64,000 nucleotides of DNA from Actinostola sp. cb2023 (lineage: Eukaryota > Cnidaria > Anthozoa > Actiniaria > Actinostolidae): contig JAUJYZ010001164.1 in NCBI GenBank assembly GCA_033675265.1, forward strand, positions 32,186-96,185. Direction: 5' to 3'. Under the pieces are notes generated by a model, which saw only the letters and a program-made list of their open reading frames with translations, was not told where the DNA came from and did no database searches. The position numbers and the translations under genes were made by a program. The stretch's first letter is position 1. Every line of letters begins with the position of its first letter. Shown here in pieces: positions 12,801-24,800 of the stretch.

Positions 12801-15800
12801 TTCTATCCAATTCGAATTATGAGTATTCGTATGTCACGTGCGCTTTGTGAACATTCCATCTTGGTCCTTGCAGCAAGGCTATTAAATTGTCCACTTTGCT
12901 TGGCTGATCCGGCGAGTCGCTACTATGTCTGGGGTGCGTTTCTCGAAACTCTCGATAGCTTTTCGAGCCGAAAACCAAGTACTAAAACCATATCGATTTC
13001 CTAAAAGCTATCGGGAGCTTCGCGAGAAACAGGCCCCTTGGCTTGTGTCCAATTTATTCAAAATAGTATTCTTGAGGGTTATATATTGGCAATGGCACAA
13101 ACAGTCTTAGATAAGATTGTCAAGATACATCTTGTAGATTCACAAGGCACTAAACATTTGGCAAGTCTAACGTTCTAACATATTTAAAAAAATAACTATG
13201 ATATAACGCGCACTCTGATTGGCCAAAGGATGCGTATTCCGCGTGCTCTATGAGAGCACAGTGCACGCGCGCGCAGATATTCAAACATTTTTGCAACGAA
13301 CTAAATTGAAAACTTGCTTTAAAATCATAATTGTATTTTATAAAAGAAATAGAAAACTCGGAAGCTTTGCTCTATCTGGAGTTATAGAAGCACTTGGGAA
13401 TTGAAAGAAGACTCTAGAAGTGGCTACGCCTCGTGCTTGTCCTAGCACTTCTCTCGTCTTCTTCCAATTCCAGCGTGCTTCTATTTAACAATTAGACTAC
13501 GAGTTCGAGTGTTCTATGAGTCAATAGGGAACGAGGCGCGTAGCGTCGAGTTAACGATTTCAACTCATAGAAAACGAGAACGAGTAGTCTAATTGTTTTA
13601 GTAGAAACCAACTAGCATACGATATATTATTGATTTTCTGCTTTGTTTTTGTTCAAAAGGCCGGCATTTTCGCTACTCACTATCTATCACTCAATAGATG
13701 GACCTTTCCGTAGTTTCCCAGAATGCTTCATGATTCTGCGCGCGCAAGCGAGGTCAGGGGAAAAAAATATTTAGAATTGATCGTGTTTTGAGGAAAATAT
13801 GACTACTGTAACGAATCAAGAACAGAAGAAAAATATTTTATTTGCTTGAGAATTTGCATCTATCTTTCAATGGTAATTCTTCTTACGCACTTTTAATTTA
13901 AAAGTCTAAGTTTTTTACTGAATTTCTTCATTCTCTCTTAATATTTTCGATCTATTTTGTACCCTGACCTCGCTTGCACGCGCATAATCATGAAGCATTC
14001 TGGGAAACTACGGAAAGGTCCATAGTGAGTACGTTAGCCAATCAGATTGCAGGATTCGTGATAGTATGCTAGTTCGTGACAACGTCGCGACGTCAAGTCA
14101 TGACGCCATTAATTTCACTTGTTTTCACGTCGTCTTCATGACGCTGAGGACGACAACGGTCGTTTTCACAGTTATTCGTCAGTGCGCGCGCCGTTCTCTT
14201 TGACGTTGCGCCGTGTTTACTAAGTCTCTCTTGAAGAAATCGAAAACGAGGCTGCGTGCTCTATCGAGTTTTAGTAGAAACCAACTAGCATACTATCACG
14301 AATCCTGCAATCTGATTGGCTAGCTAACGTACTCACTATGGACCTTTCCGTTGTTTCCCAGAATGCTTCATGATTATGCGCGTGCAAGCGAGGTCAGGGT
14401 ACAAAATAGATCGAACATATTAAGAGAGAATGAAGAAATTCAGTAAAAAACTTAGACTTTTAAATTAAAAGTGCGTAAGAAGAATTACCAAAGATAGATG
14501 CAAATTCTCAAGCAAATAAAATATTTTTCTTCTGTTCTTGATTCGTTACAGTAGTCATATTTTCCTCAAAACACGATCAATTCTAAATATTTTTTTTCCT
14601 GACCTCGCTTGCGAGCGCAGAATCATGAAGCATTCTGGGAAACTACGGAAAGGTCCATCTATTGAGTGATAGATAGTGAGTAGCGAAAATGCCGGCCTTT
14701 TGAACAAAAACAAAGCAGAAAATCAATAATATATCGTATGCTAGTTGGTTTCTACTAAAACAATTAGACTACTCGTTCTCGTTTTCTATGAGTTGAAATC
14801 GTTAACTCGACGCTACGCGCCTCGTTCCCTATTGACTCATAGAACACTCGAACTCGTAGTCTAATTGTTAAATAGAAGCACGCGGGAATTGGAAGAAGAC
14901 GAGAGAAGTGCTAGGACAAGCACGAGGCGTAGCCACTTCTAGAGTCTTCTTTCAATTCCCAAGTGCATCTATAACTCCAGATAGAGCAAAGCTTCCGAGT
15001 TTTCTATTTCTTTTATAAAATACAATTATGATTTTAAAGCAAGTTTTCAATTTAGTTCGTTGCAAAAATGTTTGAATATCTGCGCGCGCGTGCACTGTGC
15101 TCTCATAGAGCACGCGGAATACGCATCCTTTGGCCAATCAGAGTGCGCGTTATATCATAGTTATTTTTTTAAATATGTTAGAACGTTAGACTTGCCAAAT
15201 GTTTAGTGCCTTGTGAATCTACAAGATGTATCTTGACAATCTTATCTAAGACTGTTTGTGCCATTGCCAATATATAACCCTCAAGAATACTATTTTGAAT
15301 AAATTGGACACAAGCCAAGGGGCCTGTTTCTCGCGAAGCTCCCGATAGCTTTTAGGAAATCGATATGATTTTAGTACTTGGTTTTCGGCTCGAAAAGCTA
15401 TCGAGAGTTTCGAGAAACGCACCCCAGACATAGTAGCGACTCGCCGGATCAGCCAAGCAAAGTGGACAATTTAATAGCCTTGCTGCAAGGACCAAGATGG
15501 AATGTTCACAAAGCGCACGTGACATACAAATACTCATAATTCGAATTGGATAGAATTATAACTAGCTAATTTGCTATTCCATTATTGGGTTATACGATGG
15601 TAACCTTTAAAATAGCTGGAATGCACACGCATACAATGTTCTGTATCTCAGCGTTTTGAAATATGAGTAAAGAGAACAAAAATGTAAGCATTTATAGTCT
15701 TAGAATAAAATACAAAAATCTGATTCTGTTAAATATATTTTTTAATGTAAAGTGTAAGCATCAGAATTTATAGTTTAAGTGAATAGCACTGCAAAAGGAG

Positions 15801-18800
15801 AGAAAATAGAAACGTTTTTGATACAGCCTTTATACCCTCTCCCATTACCCTACCCTACCCCAGTGGGGTTGAAATTTGCTACGCGCATGCAAATGAAAAT
15901 AATCAATTACAGTCGCGAACATTGGCCACAAATTATAGAAGAATGCCCTTTTACTGCTAAGGTAAACACATCTTCAGCTAACAATTATTGATTTCTGCAC
16001 AAAATATGTACACTTTTGGCAAACATTCGTGAACAAAGTACAAAATGTTTGGAGACAATAGCACAGCACCAGAACCAGAACGATGTCGATTACAAAGTGA
16101 AAGGCATAAATTTCATTGATATTCGCGGCCTCGGTGCGAAGCGTAGATAAAATAACCCAAGCCAAATATAGCTCATAGCATGAATTTTAGAAAGAATAAA
16201 CGTGTGACACCTAGTGAAAATCCTTCTCGCGTTTCTAAGCTCAACTCTTATTTCTCGTTGTGTGAAATTCATTGTCGTTCTAAAAGTGACTTTCTGATTT
16301 TCAGAGAAATGCTAGGATTACAGTTTTATGCCAAAACAGACTGCAAACTATTATTGAATCAAGATATGGAGATAGAATGGCCATAGCTTTCTTCCATTTT
16401 GCACGCGAACGAAGTTTTGGGACCTACCAAATCACTTAGGATTTTGCCTGTTTTTGAAGCCGCCGACAGCCAAAATGGATTTATGTTAATTTTTGAATTT
16501 TCGGGCCGTAATTTGGAAAACGAACTACACCACGTTTGTTTACTTGGTAATGACTATCTACAAACCAAAAACGAACGGAATCTAAATTTTGACCGTGACC
16601 GTTTTTTAAATATTTTGCTCGATATTAGCAGACATTCGCTCTTAATGACACTCACGCAAAAGCCCGGGGAAGGAGTATGCAGACAAGAAGCGACGTACCA
16701 AGCCACATGACATACAAGTTGGAGATTTTGTCTTGGTCAAGCAAGAAAAGAGAAACAAGTCTACTACACCATTTGAACCTGTGCCTTATATGATGATTAG
16801 TGTCAGCAGATCCATGATTACAACAAGCAGAATGGATCAACGAGAAATTACTCGTAAGAGTTCACATTACAAGAATTTAAACATTCAAGACCCGAGATCC
16901 AAGAAACAAGATCCAAGACAGAAGAAACTACAGATACAGCAGACGTTAACAAAGAAAGCACAAACTGTCAACCTTCCACATCCCAAGCTGTTCAAGAACC
17001 AGGAACTAAGAACATTTATGACTTTATTTAGTTTGGTTTATTTTCTAGTATAGCTGCTTTTAAAAGGGCCGGGGAGAGAAGTAGTGTCCCCTAGAGTATT
17101 AGTTATGGAATATAGATGATCGATTGTGTTTGCTCATAAAGCATGGTCAGGGGCGGATCCAGGTTTTTGTCAAACAGGGGGTTGTGTTGTGGCCGTTGTG
17201 TTGTGTGAGCGGCAAAGCCGCGAAGTACTAGGGGGGTGTGGGGGCATGGCCCCCCAGAAAATTTTGAAATCTACAAGCTCTAAAATGCAATTTTTAGAGA
17301 TCTGGAGTTGTTTTATTAACACAACAAAACTCAATTTTCAGTAAAATTTTGACTTTATTGGACATCCAACAAAGATGCTTGGAAGAGTCTTCTTGGGTGA
17401 GCTTATATACAAGTATGAAGGCTTCACATACGTTTTTGACGCTAAAGCGGCAGGTTCTTTCTGTTATCAGTCAAACCGGCCTCGAAGTCGAACGGTCGTG
17501 TAAACAGTATGAATGAATTATATTATTCTTACGAGGGAGAGAGCTGAAAGTGCAAGAGAGACCTACGGACAGACATATCTATACAAGCGGTATTTAAAAA
17601 ATATCCATAGGGGGGGTTGCAACCCCCAGAACCCTCCCCCTGGATCCGCCCCTGATGGTAAGCTAAATAATGACCTCAGTTGCAGTTGAACATGTACATA
17701 ACTCAATAAGATATCTAATAAACGAAGTATGAACCGACAATATACATACCACTGATCGCATAGAGCTACCACACATTCATCTCCAGAGCGTGATATGACA
17801 AGTTTCTCAGGCTCCATGTAAAGACGGGCATCACCCTACCATAAAACCATGTTCAAAACATGTTGAGTGAGATCTGATCCAAATGCATTAAACGAAGTTA
17901 CTACTGGAAATTTGAAGACAATTTTTTACATTAAAATGGGCATCAAATTTTACTATGGAAGGTCACGAACTTACATCATCCAGCATCTTCTTTTGTATGA
18001 GTTTCTTGACATCCTGTACTTTCTGTCCTTTGTAGTCTCCTACAATCATGATTCCCTCATAGAAGCCTTTCTTGTAGGTAACATCCTTTGCCTCTGCCAA
18101 CTGATCACGATCATTTTGACTCTTTATCTTCAAGTCATCACATGCCTTGACTGCACACAGATTTCCATAGCCGGGTACTTCAATGATAGGAACTGGGTTA
18201 TAGGGTAAAACCATCTCTTCTGTGATACAAAACTTCTTACGGAAATCCTGTAGTGAGAGATAGCCAGTAGTTTGCATAGCACACATGATGACTATGATGA
18301 ACAAAACAGTCCGTGGAACTTTGTCCCCTTGACAGAGAACTGGTACATACCATATGAAGGACTGCCCAAGTGAAATGAAGTTATGGCGAATGTTCATGAG
18401 ATGTTCATGAACATTCATCAAGTTAGTTCATCAATTTGGTTCATGAACAGTTTGAATCATAAATCAGTTCATGAACACTTGGTGAATCCTCATGAATTTG
18501 ACTATGTTCACGGCAGTTCGTCAAATGTTCATGACAGTTTTAGCTACAGTGGGGCTCAAATATGGAATAACTTACCATCACGGATCAGAAATATTGACTC
18601 TATTGGGCAATTTAAAAGGGAAATATACCGAATACTCTGAACATCAGATTCCCACACGGCAATCATGTAAATCAGTATGCAGTAATAGTACGCATATATT
18701 TTTAATTTTTATTTGTATATCAACTTATATTGTTATGTTACTGATGATTTTACCGTGTTTAAATAAACTATATGTATGTATGTATGTACTGGGCTTTCAT

Positions 18801-21800
18801 GAACACTTGGTGAACCCTCATGAACTTGACTATGTTCACGGCAGTTCATCAAATGTTCATGACTGGGCTTTCATGGACACTTGGCGAAACCTCATGAATT
18901 TGACTATTTTCACGGCAGTTCATGAAATGTTCATGACTGGGCTTTCATGAACACTTGGCGAAACCTCATGAATTTGACTATGTTCACGGCAGTTCATCAA
19001 ATGTTCATGACTGGGCTTTCATGAACACTTGGTGAACCCTCATCAACTTGACTATGTTCACGGCAGTTCATCAAATGTTCATGACTGGGCTTTCATGAAC
19101 ACTTGGTGAAACCTCATGAATTTGACTATTTTCACGGCAGTTCATGAAATGTTCATGACTGGGCTTTCATGAACACTTGGCGAAACCTCATGAATTTGAC
19201 TATGTTCACGGCAGTTCATCAAATGTTCATGACTGGGCTTTCATGGACACTTGGCGAAACCTCATGAATTTGACTATGTTCACGGCAGTTCATCAAATGT
19301 TCATGACTGGGCTTTCATGGACACTTGGCGAAACCTCATGAATTTGACTATGTTCACGGCAGTTCATCAAATGTTCATGACTGGGCTTTCATGAACACTT
19401 GGTGAACCCTCATCAACTTGACTATGTTCACGGCAGTTCATCAAATGTTCATGACTGGGCTTTCATGAACACTTGGTGAACCCTCATCAACTTGACTATG
19501 TTCACGGCAGTTCATGAAATGTTCATGACTGGGCTTTCATGAACACTTGGTGAAACCTCATGAATTTGACTATTTTCACGGCAGTTCATGAAATGTTCAT
19601 GACTGGGCTTTCATGAACACTTGGCGAAACCTCATGAATTTGACTATGTTCACGGCAGTTCATCAAATGTTCATGACTGGGCTTTCATGGACACTTGGCG
19701 AAACCTCATGAATTTGACTATGTTCACGGCAGTTCATCAAATGTTCATGACTGGGCTTTCATGAACACTTGGTGAACCCTCATCAACTTGACTATGTTCA
19801 CGGCAGTTCATCAAATGTTCATGACTGGGCTTTCATGAACACTTGGTGAAACCTCATGAAACTTGACTATGTTCACGGCAGTTCATCAAATGTTCATGAC
19901 TGGGCTTTCATGGACACTTGGCGAAACCTCATGAATTTGACTATGTTCACGGCAGTTCATCAAATGTTCATGACTGGGCTTTCATGAACACTTGGCGAAA
20001 CCTCATGAATTTGACTATGTATGTTCACGGCAGTTCATCAAATGTTCATGACTGGGCTTTCATGAACACTTGGTGAACCCCCTCATCAACTTGACTATGT
20101 ATGTTCACGGCAGTTCATCAAATGTTCATGACTGGGCTTTCATGAACACTTGGTGAACCCTCATCAACTTGACAATGTATGTTCACGGCGTTCATCAAAT
20201 GTTCATGACTGGGCTTTCATGAACACTTGGTGAACCCTCATGAACTTGACTACAATGTATGTTCACCACCGTCCATCAAATGTTCATGACTGGGCTTTCA
20301 TGAACACTTGGTGAACCCTCATGAACTTGACTACAATGTATGTTCACCACCGTATATCAAATGTTCTTGACTGGGCTTTCATGAACACTTGGTGAACCCT
20401 CATGAACTTGACTACGTCTTCTCGGATAAGGAAGTTAAACAGTAGGTCCTGTCTCCTGACACTAATCTAACCTGTACATGGGGGACATTAAAGAACCTGT
20501 TGAACTCGTCGAAAAGAGTAGTGGATTGTTACCCAGTTCAACAGCCTACTTCAAATTGGAGTCATAACATACTAACATACTAATTCCTCATGATTGTAAG
20601 CTGCTTGGCTGCCATGGGCGCCTATCACATGCAGCCCGAAAAAGTCCTCTATCGGTTCATCAAATGTTCACGACTGGGCTTTCATATATGAACATTTGGC
20701 GAACTCTCATGACAGGTTCACGAGTGTTCATACATACATACATACTTTATTTGTAAGGTCAGAGAATAGGCAGCTTTCGCTGATGTGAACCTCCTGTCTA
20801 AATATACAATCTAAATTAAAACTATAAAAACTACTCCTAACCTTGAATACTTGTTAAAATAATAACTTAATTTAATTATAATAAATTATAAATATAAATA
20901 TAAATATATAACATCTAAAAATATAAATATAAAATTATTAATATAATTATTTTTATTATTCAGGAACAGGTTCACGAGTGTTCAGGAACAGTTCATCATA
21001 ACAATTTAGAACTGTTCATAAGTACTCATGAACAGTTCATAATTATATTGCATGATTTGTTCATGAACAGTTTTAAAATGATCTCCGAATGTCTCATTTG
21101 TTGTTCATGCACGTTCATGAATTATTCATGAACAATCTCGAAGAACGTTCATGAATGTGTGTTCATGAATTTGCTTAGTCCTGAATGTTCATGAACATTT
21201 CATGATCATTTCACCTGGGTGGGCACAGAGGAGTTTTAAAATACAAGCAGTCAGTCAGGTTAATCAGCTGACTTAACTCTGCCTAATATCTTCCTCTCTC
21301 TTGTAGAGGTCCCAATTCATGTGCTTTTCCCAGCAAATTGCCAGTCTATTTCTACACATGTAAACAGTAGTATAGGAAAATTCATTGGCTGACGAGGGAA
21401 TTCCACGTTGAATTCACGAGAAAAGGCGATATCGCACAAGTCGCGAAGCGACGAGTGCGATATCGCCTTTTCGAGTGAATTCAACGTGGAATTCACGAGT
21501 CGAGCCAATAAATTTTCCTTGAATCGCATAGCTCATCAAAAACGAGAGAAAACATAGTCTAAATATTTTTTTCTAAAGGCGCTGTAGTATAGTCGCTGTA
21601 CGTGCGTCGCAAAGAAGCCAGTGCAGTGTTTGATGGTTTGCTGAGCCAATAGGAATCAAGCAAATTTGAAAGCTGAAATCAGTTTATTTTTGCGAACGCC
21701 AAAAACGGCAACCAGTTTATCTACAGCTGAATTTAATGCAAACCGTTACAGAATCATCATCGTTACAACTACTTTCATAGTTCAAGAGTTAAAGACTAAA

Positions 21801-24800
21801 ATCAATAGTGTTCTCAGTCAAGATGCATATACATATGAAGCTCGTCAATCGACAAGAAATAGTGTTCAACGTCTAGTGTAAGTATTCAATCATGAACATG
21901 TGCTCTTTCAGACTTTGCTTTTCTTTGTTTTAAAAACGTATTTTTACAGACTTTGTGTCTAAAACCTAGTTAAAAAACTAGTTATGAGAAAGACTTTACT
22001 GATACATAACAATAAATACTCTTTTTAAGCAAATCTAATGTTTGCAATGCTTTTCGCTCTAATCAGTCACTCAGGTTCGTTCCTTTTTCACCAGAGAACC
22101 CCCTGTTCATCAAACTCATTCAGCCATCGGTATTGTTGACATGGGACTGTAAATTTATGGATATATTAACTGGAGAATGGCTAAAGTGGACATCTTTGAA
22201 CAGAGAACCAATAGTTCCAGCCAGAAAACCAGATTTCCTCACATCTTGACGGTCACCATGAATAGCTGCTGAGTCAACTACGTCTGTGGCTGCTGGTACG
22301 ATAAAAGCGATATCAGTAGACACGTTTTGGTCATTTGTGGTGGTACTGCTATTGGTAGTGCTTGTAGTATAGCCTGACAATCTGTGGGACATTTGTCTTT
22401 GTCTTTCCAATGGATTGTGGCTGTAGCTTGAAATAGAATCTACGTTGGCATGGCCTGTCAGTTCTGAAATTTCAAGGGGGTGGAATTCGCCACGAAGGCT
22501 TTGTATTGCTGTTTTACGTCCACTTGAATTGGAGAATTTACCAGTTAACTCTGCAGTAGAAGCGATGGTTTTCATGAACTTTGCAAGGGTGTTCTTGCCA
22601 ATTGGACATTTCTTGTACCAAACCTCAGATGTTGTCTTATCAATTGGAGTAAGATAGAAGTTGTCAGGGACGTTAGCGTCATCACTTTTGGGACGATGGG
22701 TCACATATTCAACAAATGCCCGATACGGATCTTGCTCTCCTCCGTCCGTCCTCCATATTTTATTGGTGTATTTTCTTGCTCTTTTTCTGGCACATCCTTC
22801 GTCTCCCTGGCGGTTTTTTGTCTGGCGTTCATTGTACTCGATGTACTGGTCAGTGATGGTGAAATCTTGTATCTGGCAATCATAATGCTCTTTCACGCCT
22901 CGCATACCAAGATGGGTTACATTATTCCACCAAACAAGATGGATTAGTTTGCGTGGATTTTTCAGCCCAACAGCTCCAGAAGACCACAACTTCTCCACAT
23001 CTTCTTTTTCTACTGGCTGAGCGGCGTTAGGCTGGTTTCCGAGGCCTTGCTTTTTCAAATTCTTCTTCTTTGTTGAAAGCATGTCGGCTACCTCTTGAAA
23101 CTCTATCCCAGATGATTTCTCGATGTCAAAGTTGTCTATCGCTGGCGGACATGGTCGCTCAAGGAAATACCTGCGAAGCCCATTACGGTAAGTCTGTAGT
23201 GTTCCAGGCTCATATTCTTTTCCTCTGTTATCATTTTAGTCAGGGAGCATGTGTATTCCCGTGGGACTTTTGTGTTGAAAGCAAGCCACCTACCTAGATA
23301 TGTTAAGGCAACACTAAGGAACAATAAAAACTTTGTTGGCACTCTGACAACTTGATAGTATGCCGGTTATGGCCCGTTAAAGTTGGTTACTTGATACCTG
23401 GCATGGAAACGAGGCAAAAAAAACTATTTATTTTTATAAACCATGTTGTTGTTGACCAATAATCATGAAACTTGTTAGAGTTAACAACTAACCTATGACA
23501 AACATTTCTATGCAAAAAATATATTTGATCACGTGATTATAAGGACAAAACATGAAAACGAGGCTACTTTTTGGTTGAGTTTCTATAATTCCTCAAACTA
23601 ACTGTATTCAAGTATTAAATGCTGCAGATATCCCTGAAATAGTATGCCAATAGTAAAACTAAGATGCCAAAATGATAACTACATGGTCACGTGATTATTC
23701 AGACGGAACATCAAATCGAGGCTAGGTGATATTTTGTACTGATTATCTATTGTGATTTTTACTCTGGGGCTATTTCAGTGCCTGGCACTTGTTGGACCAT
23801 GCAAGAACCACATGTTTACCCATTGCTTCTGTGATCTCCAATGTTTTCTTGGCAAGATAGGTTGCAAGTTCCATCTTTGTATTGACATGTGCCAGCAATT
23901 TCTTCATGGGCACTTTTGCGATATTCGTTGTTTCAGTAATATGGTAGGCAATGGGCTGTTGTCCACCTTGTCTTCTTACACGAGTAGCCATCTTCAATGA
24001 TGATGGCACATCATACCTGTCGAAAATAAGGCGTATTTCATCACTTTCATTGTACTTGTCCAACATCCTCCCTGTGAAATATTCTGCAAGTTGTGAGCAG
24101 TTCTTTATCCACTCTGGCTTATCCAATGATTGCACTTCTGCCACATTGCATCGACAATATCTACTCTCAGTTGTTGACCACCAACCACATGTTCTTGCAT
24201 ATCAACACTCTCGTCTGTAATACATGTAATTCTTGAGATGGCACAGTTATTGCTAGGTATGTCTTGTTTAACACACTTCTCAAGTATGGACATTAAAACA
24301 CTCTTCTGGGCACAATGAATCATTGTTCCATCAGCAGCAAACATTGATCGTGGTACAACTGAAAATTCGTAACAACCAACTGCCTCCTTGATGTTGATTT
24401 CAGGTCTTGATTTACAGGCTAGCATCATCCTTGCAAACAATGATCTATCTTCTTTGAGCTCATAAACTGTATCCCCTGCTTTTATCTTCACTTCTTTACT
24501 AGTGCTTTTCCAAGTAGTAAGCTTATTCTTCTTCATAGGTGCCCATACGTTTACTTTATTAGACTGAATGCGATCACCTACAAAAGCCTCAAATAGCTTG
24601 AGACCAATCTGACCTTGGTTACAGACATCATGCTTCGCTTTTTCAGGCATCACAACCTTTGTGACTAGGTTAAAGAGATCATCGCTTTCTTCAGTGAAAG
24701 GATTTGTAAAGCTTCTAATGGTGCTGGTGAGATCTTCTATGTGACGTTCTTGTCTTGCAGAAAAGGCAACGGAAAGAGCATGATGCTTGTTTGTTGTCTT

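Larger units (their letters stand above)
11723..16641. mobile_element. 4.9-kb giant palindromic element flanked by TTAA
   Basis: The ends are gagcgaatgtctgctaatat and its inverted counterpart, flanked by TTAA at 11,719-11,722 and 16,642-16,645. TTAA is the target of piggyBac and Kolobok superfamilies. Arms of about 2.35 kb (11,723-14,083 and 14,288-16,641) mirror each other with few differences, around a unique spacer of about 200 bp. Mirrored open frames, for example at 13,219-13,404 and 14,952-15,137, are by-products; no transposase is seen. Gypsy-1 pol resumes directly after it. Confidence 0.88.
5069..17746 (+). mobile_element. Decayed Ty3/gypsy retrotransposon (gypsy-1), split by four later insertions
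   Basis: In order on the plus strand it shows: a degenerate 5' LTR end, a likely primer-binding region, gag, zinc knuckle, protease, reverse transcriptase, RNase H, integrase, C-terminal pol and a 3' LTR. Domains are recognisable but broken by frameshifts, stops and insertions at 5,581-7,387, 9,819-10,867, 11,723-16,641 and 17,148-17,654. About 4 kb of original element remains. The 3' LTR ends within a few bases of the LARS1 exon G donor. It is dead as an autonomous element. Confidence 0.85.

Noticed and set aside
12819..15537. Mirrored 60-61 aa ORFs in the TTAA palindrome
   Set aside because: They are mirrored because the arms are inverted repeats. They have no domains and vary with the arm sequence.
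18383..20415. Exon-derived origin for the 74-bp array
   Set aside because: I compared the unit with exon E's end plus donor and exon F's start and saw no alignment longer than a few bases.
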